Shown here: positions 17,488 to 28,524 of the stretch, one piece after another
Layout of the letters: every line of letters begins with the position of its first letter
How positions within the stretch are numbered: position 1 is the first letter of the stretch
Origin: Microbacterium hydrocarbonoxydans
Lineage (GTDB): Bacteria; Actinomycetota; Actinomycetes; Actinomycetales; Microbacteriaceae
Length of the DNA stretch: 64,000 nt
Assembly: GCF_904831005.1 (NCBI RefSeq)
Contig: NZ_LR882982.1
Location: 3,100,001-3,164,000, forward strand
Direction of reading: 5' to 3'
Notes under the pieces: model-generated
Database searches by the model: none
The model's input: the letters and a program-made list of their open reading frames with translations, nothing else
Told to the model about the DNA's origin: nothing
Position numbers and translations under genes: made by a program

Positions 17488-18930
17488 TCAGCGGGTGCCG
17501 GCCGGCTCGTTCCGGGATGTCGCGGCAGCTGCCTCGGCATCCGCTTCAGCATCCGTGTCGTCGTCGGCCGAGTCGTCGGCGAACGGCAGGCCCTCGCGGG
17601 GTGCGTTGTAGAGCTCCTCGTCGAGGATGCCCTCGCGCTTCGCGACGATGGTGGGCACGAGCGCCTGGCCCGCGACGTTGACGGCGGTGCGACCCATGTC
17701 GAGGATCGGGTCGATCGCGAGCAGCAGGCCCACACCCTCGAGCGGCAGGCCGAGGGTCGACAGCGTCAGAGTGAGCATGACGGTCGCGCCGGTGGTGCCC
17801 GCGGTCGCCGCAGAGCCGACGACCGAGACGAGCACGATCAGCAGGTACTGCACGAGGGTGAGCTCGATGCCGAAGAACTGGGCGACGAAGATCGCAGCGA
17901 TGGCCGGGTAGATCGCTGCGCAGCCGTCCATCTTGGTGGTCGCGCCGAACGGCACGGCGAATGAGGCGTACGAGCGGGGCACGCCGAGGTTGCGCTCGGT
18001 CACACGCTCGGTGAGGGGCAGCGTGCCGATCGACGAGCGGCTGACGAATGCCAGCTGCACCGCGGGCCAGACACCCGAGAAGTACTGCCTGATCGACAGT
18101 CCGTTGGTCTTCACGAGCACCGGGTAGACCACGAAGAGCACGAGCGCGAGGCCGATGTACACGGCGATCGCGAACCAGCCGAGCGACGCGAGCTTCTCCC
18201 AGCCGTACTCGACGACGGCGGCACCGATCAGGCCGAAGGTGCCGATCGGGGCGATGCGGATGATCCACCACAGCACGCGCTGGATGACCTTGAGCAGTGA
18301 TTCGGTGAACGCGAGGAAGGGCTCGGCCTTCTTGCCGGCCTTGAGCGCCGCGATGCCGACGGCGACCGCGATCACGATGACCTGCAGGATGTTGAAGTTC
18401 ACGCTCGACGAGAACGTGCCCTCGGCCGCGCCGGGGTTGGTGCTGACGCTGAGGCCGAGGAAGTTCTGCGGGATCAGTCCGAGGAGGAAGTTCCACCAGG
18501 TGCCGACCGTGTAGGGAGCGCTCGGGTCGAGGTCGTCGCCGGCGCGCGATCCGGGCTGGATCACGAGTCCCAGCACGATGCCGATGGTCACGGCGATGAA
18601 CGCGGTGATCGCGAACCACAGCAGGGTCTGACCGGCCAGGCGTGCGGCGTTCTGCACGCGCCGCAGGTTCGAGATGCTCGCCACGATCGCGGTGAAGATC
18701 AGCGGCACGACGGCGGTGCGCAGCAGCGTGACGTACGAGCTGCCGATCGTGTCGAGGGTGGCCGAGAGGCCGTTCGGCTCGTCGCCGGTCGCGCCGAGCT
18801 GGCGGGCGATCAAGCCGGCGGCGATGCCGAGGACGAGGGCTGCGAGGATCTGGAAGCCGAACGAGGTCAGCAGCTTCCGGACGGGACCGCGGGTGTCTGG
18901 CGCCTTCGTGGCGCGGACGGTGGTGCTCAT
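17488..18930 (-). CDS. Dicarboxylate/amino acid:cation symporter (DAACS family)
   Basis: A 480-residue membrane transporter of the GltP/DctA family, taking up glutamate, aspartate or C4-dicarboxylates with H+ or Na+. The serine-containing hairpin segment FVSRSSIGTLPLTERV and GATTKMDGCAA with the TAGTTGATVMLTLTL motif are family signatures. The final 30 residues are rich in Asp and Ala, a soluble tail. Start ATG at 18930. Single gene, ending at the terminator shared with the antiporter. Confidence 0.9.
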   Translation of the reverse strand: MSTTVRATKAPDTRGPVRKLLTSFGFQILAALVLGIAAGLIARQLGATGDEPNGLSATLDTIGSSYVTLLRTAVVPLIFTAIVASISNLRRVQNAARLAGQTLLWFAITAFIAVTIGIVLGLVIQPGSRAGDDLDPSAPYTVGTWWNFLLGLIPQNFLGLSVSTNPGAAEGTFSSSVNFNILQVIVIAVAVGIAALKAGKKAEPFLAFTESLLKVIQRVLWWIIRIAPIGTFGLIGAAVVEYGWEKLASLGWFAIAVYIGLALVLFVVYPVLVKTNGLSIRQYFSGVWPAVQLAFVSRSSIGTLPLTERVTERNLGVPRSYASFAVPFGATTKMDGCAAIYPAIAAIFVAQFFGIELTLVQYLLIVLVSVVGSAATAGTTGATVMLTLTLSTLGLPLEGVGLLLAIDPILDMGRTAVNVAGQALVPTIVAKREGILDEELYNAPREGLPFADDSADDDTDAEADAEAAAATSRNEPAGTR

Positions 18931-19016
18931 TGGATCGGGGACTCCAGAGAATCGGTGCGCGCCGTGTGCGCGCAGGTCTCCACGCTAGAAGTGCGGCGGC
19001 GGGCACTGGGCCGACA

Positions 19017-19060
19017 TGACGAAGGATGACGGATGCCGCGGCATCCGTCATCCTTCGTCA
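19017..19060 (-). terminator. Perfect 21 bp hairpin after the lipoprotein gene
   Basis: Arms at 19017-19037 and 19040-19060 are perfect complements with only GC between them. It lies 14 bp past the stop of the 19074-19415 gene on the minus strand and upstream of the symporter gene, so it most likely ends the lipoprotein transcript. A near-cruciform of this length is unusually strong. Confidence 0.7.
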
Positions 19061-19073
19061 ACGGCGTCCGGCG

Positions 19074-19415
19074 CTACTTCGCGAAGCACTCCTCCTGCTT
19101 GTCCTGGAGGATCTGCGTGGTCATGGCCTTCTCCTCCTCGTTCTTCTGCTTGTCCTCGCCGTCGGCGATGTAGGCGAGTGTCTCGTCGCTCAGTTCGGAG
19201 TCGACGAGCGCCTCGGCGAAGCAGGTCGCCGCGTCATCAGAGATGGCATCGGGCAGCCCCTGGTCTTCATAGACCTGCTGGATGCCGTCGGCGACGTCAT
19301 CGACCGTGGGGCGGGCTGACCCGCCGCAGGCTGCGAGGGAGAAGGCGAGAGCCGCGATGGGCAGCGCCAGGATGATGCGGGAGCGGGTGCGCGGAGTTCT
19401 GCCGGTGGTGATCAT
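19074..19415 (-). CDS. Small secreted lipoprotein of unknown function
   Basis: A 113-residue protein with a charged start (MITTGRTPRTRSR), a hydrophobic stretch and a lipobox ALAFSLAACGG, so Cys30 should be lipidated and the mature part anchored outside the membrane. The mature part is acidic and includes one Cys pair (in DAATCFAEALVDSELS and at ...QEECFAK near the end) that could form a disulfide. No family recognised. It ends at a 21 bp perfect hairpin. Confidence 0.75.
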   Translation of the reverse strand: MITTGRTPRTRSRIILALPIAALAFSLAACGGSARPTVDDVADGIQQVYEDQGLPDAISDDAATCFAEALVDSELSDETLAYIADGEDKQKNEEEKAMTTQILQDKQEECFAK

Positions 19416-19595
19416 GCTGGCGACGGTACAGGTTCAGGGCGAACACGCCGAGGGGGTTGCGCTGCTCCGGTCGGACCTTGCGTCGGACCTTCCGGTCGCA
19501 GTTCGTGCCGCCCGGACCGAGTTTCGGCGGCACCAAGTGCGACCGCAGGCCGTTTCACGCAGGGCGAGGCCGTTCCCGGGCAGGGCGAGTCGCGG

Positions 19596-19826
19596 TCAGG
19601 CGAGTACAAGCAGGTCGCCGACCTCGCAGCCGAGGGCATCGCAGATCGCGCGCAGCGTCGAGTACCTGATCGCCCGCGCGCGGTCGTTCTTGAGGACTGA
19701 CAGGTTCACGATGCTGACGCCGACGCGTGCGCTGAGCTCGGTCAGGGTCATCCCGCGTTCCGCGAGCAGCTCGTCGAGACGACAGTGGATGCCGGTGAGC
19801 TCGTCGTCGTTCTCGGCCGGAGTCAT
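19596..19826 (-). CDS. XRE-family HTH regulator
   Basis: A 76-residue Cro/CI-type DNA-binding protein with helix-turn-helix MTLTELSARVGVSIVNLSVL. The pattern LKNDRARAIRYSTLRAICDAL-like identifies the YozG-type group of small XRE proteins that commonly follows DUF2975 membrane genes. Its start overlaps the stop of the DUF2975 gene by four bases. Third gene of the cassette; likely represses the cassette at the palindromes in front of the first gene. Confidence 0.85.
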   Translation of the reverse strand: MTPAENDDELTGIHCRLDELLAERGMTLTELSARVGVSIVNLSVLKNDRARAIRYSTLRAICDALGCEVGDLLVLA

Positions 19827-20467
19827 ACGAGGCCTCTGGTGTCGTCCTCGAGCACGGCCTTCTCGTGCTGGAGGCGGATGCCCTGGCGGAACGCGGCGGC
19901 GATCAGCCCCACCGCCACGCCGGTCGCGAAGAGCGGCACGATCGACCAGAACTCGATCGGATGCGTGGGCTCTCCCGAGCCCGATCCGATCGCCGCGAGC
20001 ACTCCGTTGCGTCCCATGGTCTCGAGCAGGACGATGAGCACGGGAGCGAGGGTGAGCGTCCACCCGATCGCGTCGAACGCTCTGGCGTTCCCCCGCACGA
20101 AGAAGCGGCCGCGCAGGAAGTTCCACGCCACGAGCATGATCGCGGCGATCACGACGAGGGGGGCGAGCACCCAGAGTGCGAGCGACCAGATGATCGCCGC
20201 CGTCGAGACGGCATTCACTCCCGTGGCGAACACCATCGCCTGCTGCGCGATGCCCTCGACCGAGGAGGCGCCTGAGTCGACGGTCGCACTGATCGGCTGC
20301 TCGTCGATGGGGATCGACCAGGCGATGCCCTGGTCGCGGAACGTGCCGAGAACGCGCAGCACGGTGCTGATCGCGGTGACGACGACGGCGGCGGCGCCGA
20401 AGAGGATCACGGTGATCGCATCCGCCTTCTCCGACCGGCCCGTCGTGTGCTCTGACGCGGTGTTCAT
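19823..20467 (-). CDS. DUF2975 membrane protein (second copy)
   Basis: A 214-residue membrane protein with about four helices, starting with a cytoplasmic tail MNTASEHTTGRSEKADAI. The arrangement (helix 1, an outer loop with SIPIDEQPISATVDS, three more helices, then FRQGIRLQHEKAVLEDDTRG) matches DUF2975. The end HEKAVLEDDTRGLV is nearly the same as the end of the next gene (REKTTLEDDTKGLV), so the two arose by duplication. Function unknown; it shares a start/stop junction with both neighbours. Confidence 0.75.
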   Translation of the reverse strand: MNTASEHTTGRSEKADAITVILFGAAAVVVTAISTVLRVLGTFRDQGIAWSIPIDEQPISATVDSGASSVEGIAQQAMVFATGVNAVSTAAIIWSLALWVLAPLVVIAAIMLVAWNFLRGRFFVRGNARAFDAIGWTLTLAPVLIVLLETMGRNGVLAAIGSGSGEPTHPIEFWSIVPLFATGVAVGLIAAAFRQGIRLQHEKAVLEDDTRGLV

Positions 20468-21108
20468 CAGACGAGCCCCTTCGTGTCGTCCTCGAGAGTG
20501 GTCTTCTCGCGCTGCAGTCGGTCGCCGATCGAGAAGACAGTGGTGATGAGCGCGATGACGAACGCACCGAGGATGAAGGTGAAGGGCTCGACGCTGATGA
20601 GGGCGTTGTCGAGGCCGTTGTCGGTGATGACGGCGACCGCGGCGTTCGCGAGCATGTTGTCGAAGAAGCGCACCGCGGCGAAGCCCAGCAGACCGGTCAT
20701 TCCGGCCGTCGCCACCAGGGCGGTGCTGCGGCGGCTGAACACGCGGCCGTCGAGGGTGCGTCGGGCGAGCAGGATCAGGCAGCCGATCACGACGACGATC
20801 GTGACGATCTGCAGCACTTGGCCGATGATCCCGGGCACGGCTCCGATCGCGGGCAGCTCTGTCGCGGTCAGCGTCGCGCTGTCGAGGTCGGCGGCGACGC
20901 TGCCGCCCGTGCTGAGCGGCACGTCGACCGGGGTGGCGGGGCCCGCGAACTCGACCAGCACCGGAACATCGACGCCGCGGGCGAGTTCGATGATCCGCAT
21001 GATCGAGAACACGGTGATGTAGGCGGCGATCAGGGCTCCCGAGATGCAGAAGCCGATCATCGCGCCGCTGTCTCCGCGAGACAGCGTGCGGTTCTTCGTC
21101 GTTGTCAT
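20467..21108 (-). CDS. DUF2975 membrane protein (first copy)
   Basis: A 213-residue paralogue of the next gene, with four predicted helices and an outer loop (about residues 40-75). First gene of a three-gene cassette with a second DUF2975 gene and an XRE regulator, joined by overlapping stops and starts. The pairing of a DUF2975 membrane protein with an XRE protein recalls membrane sensor/regulator or anti-repressor systems, but no signal is known. Ribosome site AAGGAG precedes the ATG, and two perfect palindromes lie 12-51 bp upstream. Confidence 0.75.
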   Translation of the reverse strand: MTTTKNRTLSRGDSGAMIGFCISGALIAAYITVFSIMRIIELARGVDVPVLVEFAGPATPVDVPLSTGGSVAADLDSATLTATELPAIGAVPGIIGQVLQIVTIVVVIGCLILLARRTLDGRVFSRRSTALVATAGMTGLLGFAAVRFFDNMLANAAVAVITDNGLDNALISVEPFTFILGAFVIALITTVFSIGDRLQREKTTLEDDTKGLV

Positions 21109-21119
21109 GATGCGCTCCT

Positions 21120-21159
21120 TATCGATCTTCGATATTACCGATAGTCGTTAACATAACGA
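21120..21159. promoter_or_regulatory. Two perfect palindromes upstream of the DUF2975/XRE cassette
   Basis: TATCGA-TCT-TCGATA (21120-21134) and TCGTTA-ACA-TAACGA (21145-21159), both 6 bp arms around a 3 bp centre and 25 bp apart centre to centre, in an A/T-rich island of a GC-rich region. A third TATCGA-like half site follows at about 21163-21168. They are the likely operators and promoter of the cassette, possibly for its own XRE protein. Confidence 0.55.
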
Positions 21160-21351
21160 GAATCGATAACACGCGTCAAGGCCTCCGCCGCATCGGTCTC
21201 GCAGAGGGGCCGATCAGGGCCTATCCCGCGGCGCTATGCCGACGGCGAACACGGGCATACGTCATCCGCACGGTGGTTACTCTCGATGTACAGGCGCGGA
21301 GACCGTCGCAGGACTCAGCGCTTCGCCCCAGTGCGAATAAGGAGTCACAGC

Positions 21352-23877
<2,526 letters not shown>

Positions 23878-23886
23878 TCCTCACGA

Positions 23887-23923
23887 CAGAAGGGGCGGAT
23901 GCGAACAGCATCCGCCCCTTCTG
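23887..23923 (+). terminator. clpC terminator
   Basis: Perfect 16 bp arms (23887-23902 and 23908-23923) around loop GAACA, ten bases after the clpC stop. Confidence 0.85.
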
Positions 23924-24059
23924 CGTGTGATGGGAGCCCCTCACGGCCTTTCGAATCGCGCACTTCGCAGATGCCGGGCCAGAATTTCTGCATAGTGCGC
24001 TACTCGAAGGGTGTGGGCGCTCAGGGTCCGGGGAGGTCTCGGGTTCTAGGCTTGAGGAT

Positions 24060-24563
24060 GTGAGCGACTACATCGTCCGGGCGGCGCGCAGTGCCGACAT
24101 CGTCGGCATCCGTGCCCTTCTGCAGCCGATGGTCGAGCAGCGCATCCTCCTCGGCAAGGATCTGGCGGTGCTCTACGGCGCCGTGCAGGAGTTCGTCGTC
24201 GCCGAGGCAGACGGAGAACTCATCGGATGCGGCGCGCTGCACGTGTTCTGGGAGGACCTGGGCGAGGTGCGCACCCTCATGGTGCGTGACGACTGGCTGC
24301 ACCACGGCGTGGGTGGCGCGATCGTCGAGCACCTCGAGCAGAACGCCCGCGTGCTCGGTCTGAGTCGTCTCTTCTGCCTGACCTTCGAGATCGACTTCTT
24401 CGGCCGACGGGGGTATACGCCGATCGGCGAGCAGGTCGTCGACCCCGACGTGTACTCGCAGCTGCTGCGCAGTGGCGACGCCGGCGTCGAGGAGTTCCTC
24501 GACCTCGCGCACGTCAAGCCGAACACCCTGGGCAACACCAGGATGATCAAGAGCCTCAACTAA
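24060..24563 (+). CDS. Amino-acid N-acetyltransferase (short ArgA-like GNAT)
   Basis: A 167-residue GNAT protein of the stand-alone ArgA-like group that makes N-acetylglutamate, the first step of arginine synthesis, in many actinobacteria. The acetyl-CoA loop VRDDWLHHGVGGAIVEHL and the FEIDFFGRRGYTPIGEQ segment are typical of that group; the closing VKPNTLGNTRMIK motif is also characteristic. It starts at GTG 24060. No other arginine gene is near. Cytoplasmic. Confidence 0.85.
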   Translation: MSDYIVRAARSADIVGIRALLQPMVEQRILLGKDLAVLYGAVQEFVVAEADGELIGCGALHVFWEDLGEVRTLMVRDDWLHHGVGGAIVEHLEQNARVLGLSRLFCLTFEIDFFGRRGYTPIGEQVVDPDVYSQLLRSGDAGVEEFLDLAHVKPNTLGNTRMIKSLN

Positions 24564-24572
24564 CCTGGACAC

Positions 24573-25274
24573 ATGCCCCGTCAGTCTGCCGCCGTCTATC
24601 GTCGTCGGCGACTGGTGACCCTGGTCGCGCTGATCCTGGTGCTCGCGGTCGTCGGCGTCTCGGTCTGGCTGCTGGTCGCACGGCCCTGGGCGGCAGCGAC
24701 CGACGCGTCACCGGTTCCGACCTCGTCCTCGACGTCGACGACGGCACCGACCCCGGGCGCGGGAGCGAGCGAATCACCCGCGCCGTCGCCATCGCCATCG
24801 CCTTCGCAGTCGCAGGAGGGCGAGACGCCGACCGACGGGCCCAGCGTCGAAGAGACCCCCGGGCTCGTCGCGTGCCAGGCCGGAGATATCGAGGTCACTG
24901 CGGTCACGGATGCCGAGTCGTACCCGGCGGGTGCGCTGCCGAACCTCTCGATCTCTCTCACGAACCGCGGATCTGCCGACTGCACGATCGACGTCGGGTC
25001 GACGACGCAGCGGTTCACCGTCTCGAGCGGCGCCGATGTGTGGTGGCGATCCACCGACTGCCAGGAGAACCCGAGCAGCATGATCGCGACCCTCGCGGCG
25101 GGAGCGACGGTCACGAGCAAGGTGCCCGTGGTGTGGGATCGCACGCGGTCCAGCGTCGACACGTGCGCGCAGGAGAACCGCCCGCGCGCTCCCGGCGGAG
25201 GCTCGTCGTATCACGTGTCGGTCGAGATCGGCGGGTTCCCCGCTGCGACCACCGCGCAGATCCTGCTCTACTGA
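24573..25274 (+). CDS. Membrane-anchored extracytoplasmic protein with Ser/Pro linker
   Basis: A 233-residue protein with a basic N-terminus (MPRQSAAVYRRRRL), one membrane helix (about residues 15-36), a low-complexity Ser/Thr/Pro linker (about 45-85) and an outer beta-rich domain. The domain has three or four cysteines (CQAGD, ADCTID, STDCQEN, VDTCAQE) that probably form disulfides, and resembles an immunoglobulin-like or DUF4232-like fold (LSISLTNRGSADC). Function unknown. It begins nine bases after the acetyltransferase stop, so the two are probably co-transcribed. Confidence 0.7.
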   Translation: MPRQSAAVYRRRRLVTLVALILVLAVVGVSVWLLVARPWAAATDASPVPTSSSTSTTAPTPGAGASESPAPSPSPSPSQSQEGETPTDGPSVEETPGLVACQAGDIEVTAVTDAESYPAGALPNLSISLTNRGSADCTIDVGSTTQRFTVSSGADVWWRSTDCQENPSSMIATLAAGATVTSKVPVVWDRTRSSVDTCAQENRPRAPGGGSSYHVSVEIGGFPAATTAQILLY

Positions 25275-25587
25275 TCGGTCGCGCGCCCACCCGTGCTGAC
25301 ACTGCGGGTTCTTTGGGATACCATAGAGATGGCTCTCTTGATCTTGCGGCGCTATGCCATCCCCAGTGGCGTCGAACCATAGCGTCCCCAGCGCTTCGAC
25401 ACTGCCGCCCGAGAGCCCCGGGCCCTTTCGACTGCATCCATCCCCAATGGTCACTCGAGAGGGCCCAATCTGTGTCACGGGCTCTGTGTGGTGGGTTCTC
25501 GGGTTCTTGGGTGCTTGCGGTCTGGGTGCTCGGTGCCGGGGGTGCAGGTCGGGAGCGTCGACGCTCGCACCGGAATAGGCTGGAGCC
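25275..25587. other. Spacer without a recognised gene
   Basis: 313 bp with lower GC than its surroundings and no convincing reading frame on either strand. It contains repeated short words (CCATCCCCA twice, at about 25360 and 25438; GTCGAA/TTCGAC pairs) and partly complementary blocks GGGCCCTTTCGA / CGAGAGGGCCC (about 25421-25469). It could be a structured RNA or a decayed repeat; I cannot assign it. Confidence 0.35.
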
Positions 25588-25998
25588 ATGGCATCGAAGA
25601 AGGCGAAGTCCGGCAAGAACAAGCCCGCGCCCGAGGACTTCCGGTCGGATGCTCTCGCGCAGGCGCTCGAGAAGCAGGATATCGCCGCGGTCGCTCTGGC
25701 GCTGCGCCACGGCACCACCGTCGTGCCGCTGATCAAGCCCGGCGCCCGCGACAACCCGCTCGACAGCGGAGAGGTGTGGACCTATCGCGACCCGAACTCC
25801 GGCGACCTCGCACTGCTGCTGTTCAGCGACGCGAAGAACAAGCCGGCGAATCTGCCGCCGGGCGTCGGGATCTACAGCGCGGAGTGGTTGCGGGCATTCC
25901 TCGCCACGCATCCGATCACGACTGTGTTCTTGGACATCGCGGGTCCGCATCCGATGCAGGCGTCGCCCGAAGAGATCCTCAAGGCGCTCGACGCCTGA
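25588..25998 (+). CDS. SseB-domain-like hypothetical protein
   Basis: A 136-residue protein with a lysine-rich start (MASKKAKSGKNKPAPEDF). The middle (ALALRHGTTVVPLIKPG, then LALLLFSDAKNKPANLPPGV and WLRAFLATHPITTVFLDIAGPHPMQ in separate strands) matches the general pattern of SseB-type domains, whose role is poorly defined. ATG at 25588. It stands alone and runs into a spacer holding repeat family A before convergent radA. Confidence 0.6.
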   Translation: MASKKAKSGKNKPAPEDFRSDALAQALEKQDIAAVALALRHGTTVVPLIKPGARDNPLDSGEVWTYRDPNSGDLALLLFSDAKNKPANLPPGVGIYSAEWLRAFLATHPITTVFLDIAGPHPMQASPEEILKALDA

Positions 25999-26103
25999 CG
26001 CCGGGGCCGGGGGCGGGAAGGGCTGTCGGCCGGGCCGCCGAGGCATCTGACTCCTACGTCGCGACCCGTCACCGGCATCCGTTCTGCTGCGCTGCGATCG
26101 AGC

Positions 26104-26220
26104 AGGGTCAGTCGTGCATCTGCCGAACCTGCGGGGTCAGTTGTGCATCCGATAGGCCGGGTTCCGGTGCGGAAGTGGCCCGGCCCGGATGCGAGGTGCG
26201 GAAGTGGCCCCGCCCGGATG
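26104..26220. repeat. Repeat family A, copy 4 (two direct, two inverted units)
   Basis: Direct units GGGTCAGTCGTGCATC (26105) and GGGGTCAGTTGTGCATCC (26133) face inverted units GTGCGGAAGTGGCCC at about 26167-26181 and GGTGCGGAAGTGGCCCC at about 26195-26212. It lies between the convergent 25588 gene and radA. The rest of the 25999-26341 gap shows no gene. Confidence 0.8.
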
Positions 26221-26341
26221 CGAGCTGCGACCTGTTGGGGAGGGGAACGGCGTCAGCACGACCGTGCGCGGTCACTACAGCATCCGAATCGTGCCGGTGG
26301 CGTGCGAAATCGACCATCCAGCCGGTGGAGCGCCCTGCAGG

Positions 26342-27709
26342 TCAGAAGGGCGGGATGTCGCGCTCGGGGCGGCGTGAGGTGTTGCGGGCGCGGACGTCGT
26401 TCAGCGCGGCGCGCAGCGTCTTCGAGCGATCGTCGACCACCTGCTCGTAGCCGAGGCGCGAGGCCTCGGAGCGGCGCTGCGCCGACTGCGTGACGGGGCG
26501 GATCTCGCCGGCGAGGCTCAACTCGCCCACCGCGGCGACGGTGCGCGGCACCCGGATCTGCTGGATGGACCCGGCCACGGCGACCGCGATGGCGAGATCG
26601 GCCGCGGGCTCGGTGAAGCGCACACCGCCGACGGTCGACACGTAGACGTCGAGGTTGCTCGTCTTGATGCCTGCGCGTCTCTCGAGGATCGCCAGCACCA
26701 TCGCCACCCGCGAGGCGTCGAGACCGTGCACGACACGTCGCGGGTTCGGCGCCGAGGTGTCGATCGTGAGCGCCTGCACCTCGACAGGCAGGGCGCGGCG
26801 GCCCTCGAGCGAGATCGCGACGCAGGTTCCCGGCTCGGTCTCGCCCTGCGAGAGGAAAAGGCCGGAGGGATCCGGCACCTCGGCGATGCCGTCGCCGGTC
26901 ATCTCGAAGCATCCGACCTCGTCTGTGGGGCCGAACCTGTTCTTCAGCGCGCGGATGAAGCGCAGCGATGTCTGCCGGTCGCCTTCGAAGTGGCAGACCA
27001 CGTCGACCAGGTGCTCGAGCACACGGGGCCCCGCGACCTGGCCGTCTTTCGTGACATGCCCGACGATGATGACGGGCAGCCCGCGGTCTTTGGCCACGCG
27101 GATCAGCGTCGCCGCGACCTCGCGCACCTGACTCGGCTGCCCGGCGGCGCCGTCGATCAGCGACGACGACACGGTCTGCACCGAGTCGACGATCACGAGC
27201 TGCGGCTGCACCGCGTCGATGTGACCGAGGATCGTGGCGAGGTCTGTCTCGCTCGCGAGGTAGAGCTCGTCGTGCAGTGCTCCGGTGCGCTCGGCGCGCA
27301 GACGCACCTGGCCCGGCGACTCCTCGGCACTCGCGTAGAGCACGCGCCGCCCGCCGCGCGCGGCCTGCGCCGCCACCTCGAGCAGCAGCGTCGACTTGCC
27401 GACTCCGGGCTCACCGCTGAGCAGGATCGCGGCGCCCGGCACGATGCCGCCGCCGAGCACCCTGTCGAACTCGCCGACGCCGCTCGATCGTCGAGGTGCG
27501 TCGGCCGTCGTGATCTGCGTGATCGGACGCGCTGCGCGGTCGGCCGTGGGCGCGAGCGGCGTGACCCGGCTCAGGATGCCGGTCTGCGTGCCCTGCTCCT
27601 GCACGGTGCCCCACTGCTGGCACTCGGCGCAGCGGCCCACCCACTTGGCGGTCGTCCATCCGCATTCCGTGCAGACATAGGCAGGGGGAGCGGGTTTGCG
27701 GGTGGCCAT
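26342..27709 (-). CDS. radA: DNA repair protein RadA
   Basis: A 455-residue RadA, which helps recombination intermediates branch-migrate during DNA repair. N-terminal zinc finger Cys13, Cys16, Cys27, Cys30 (CTECGWTTAKWVGRCAEC), RecA-like Walker A GEPGVGKST near residue 100, the RadA-specific KNRFG motif (ALKNRFGPTDEVG, near 260) and a C-terminal Lon-like domain. Complete. ATG at 27709. Divergent from the regulator of the cyd operon. Confidence 0.95.
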   Translation of the reverse strand: MATRKPAPPAYVCTECGWTTAKWVGRCAECQQWGTVQEQGTQTGILSRVTPLAPTADRAARPITQITTADAPRRSSGVGEFDRVLGGGIVPGAAILLSGEPGVGKSTLLLEVAAQAARGGRRVLYASAEESPGQVRLRAERTGALHDELYLASETDLATILGHIDAVQPQLVIVDSVQTVSSSLIDGAAGQPSQVREVAATLIRVAKDRGLPVIIVGHVTKDGQVAGPRVLEHLVDVVCHFEGDRQTSLRFIRALKNRFGPTDEVGCFEMTGDGIAEVPDPSGLFLSQGETEPGTCVAISLEGRRALPVEVQALTIDTSAPNPRRVVHGLDASRVAMVLAILERRAGIKTSNLDVYVSTVGGVRFTEPAADLAIAVAVAGSIQQIRVPRTVAAVGELSLAGEIRPVTQSAQRRSEASRLGYEQVVDDRSKTLRAALNDVRARNTSRRPERDIPPF

Positions 27710-27755
27710 GCAGCCAGGCTATCGCCGGTATCCGACATCCCTATTGCGGAGGGCA

Positions 27756-27768
27756 TTATTCACGGCCG
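27756..27768 (+). promoter_or_regulatory. TTATTCACGGCCG box upstream of the cyd regulator
   Basis: A 13-base box, 41 bp before the regulator start, that recurs with one change (TTATTCACGGTCG) at 28525-28537 upstream of cydA. Two copies of the same rare A/T-containing word in this GC-rich DNA, one before the regulator and one before its likely target, suggest an operator of that regulator. Confidence 0.55.
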
Positions 27769-27809
27769 AACCACTCCCGGCCCCAGTGGCACAACGGGAT
27801 ACTGGATTC

Positions 27810-28511
27810 ATGGCCAACGGCGGGCCCGTCTGCGGGCCGATCTCGAGCTTCTCGCGAGTGCGGATACTGCACGCGCTGTTCGAAGACGGCTCGGCGGCCG
27901 ACAGTGGCATCCTGCTCGTCGACGCACGCGCAGGGCAGACCCGCGCACAGCGCACGATCGGCGAGCTGTGCGAGGCCACGGGGCTGCACCCCAACACCGT
28001 GCGCGAGCACCTGCAGCGGCTCATCGAGGGCGGCTACGTCCTTCAGACCAGCGAGCGCCGCACCACCCGCGGGCGCCCGCGCACCCTCTACAGCGCCGCG
28101 ACCGGCATGAGCGACGCCTCGAGTCCCATCGCCCGCGACAAGGCGAAGGCCGCCGCCGTGCGCGGCGACCTGCTGCGTCGAGTCCTTCCTGCCTCGGCAT
28201 CCGCTCTCGGTCGTGACGCGACCTATCAGCTGGACGCCCTGATCGAACACCTGGAGGAGAGCGGCTTCGAGCCCGTCGTCGATGACGAGCAGCTCACCGT
28301 CGATCTCAGCCCGTGCCCGCACGCCGCGGGGCGCGTCGAAGACCGTCCGATGCTGTGCTCAGTGCATCTCGGCCTCATGCAGGGGGTGCTCACCGAAGCC
28401 GGTGGGCCGCTCGCCGCCGAGGCCGTGCGCACGTCCGCCGTTGCGGCGGACTGCGTCGAACCCACGGAATGCACCGTGCAGCTGCGTCTGTCGGAGATGA
28501 CCGCCGCCTAG
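27810..28511 (+). CDS. HTH regulator with C-terminal cysteine cluster, probable regulator of cydABDC
   Basis: A 233-residue regulator with an N-terminal winged helix of the ArsR/DeoR kind (TIGELCEATGLHPNTVREHL, then a wing with TSERRTTRGRPRTLY) and a C-terminal domain with Cys169, Cys183, Cys215 and Cys221. The layout resembles SufR-type iron-sulfur regulators, so a redox- or oxygen-sensitive cluster is inferred, not shown. ATG at 27810 (MANGGPVCGP); the frame is open further upstream. It lies 108 bp before cydA and shares an upstream box with it, so it probably controls cytochrome bd in response to oxygen or NO. Confidence 0.75.
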   Translation: MANGGPVCGPISSFSRVRILHALFEDGSAADSGILLVDARAGQTRAQRTIGELCEATGLHPNTVREHLQRLIEGGYVLQTSERRTTRGRPRTLYSAATGMSDASSPIARDKAKAAAVRGDLLRRVLPASASALGRDATYQLDALIEHLEESGFEPVVDDEQLTVDLSPCPHAAGRVEDRPMLCSVHLGLMQGVLTEAGGPLAAEAVRTSAVAADCVEPTECTVQLRLSEMTAA

Positions 28512-28524
28512 GCGAGCATCTGTC

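Noticed and set aside
25354..25578. 74-residue plus-strand frame in the 25275-25587 spacer
   Set aside because: No ribosome site, odd composition and no recognisable fold; treated as non-coding.
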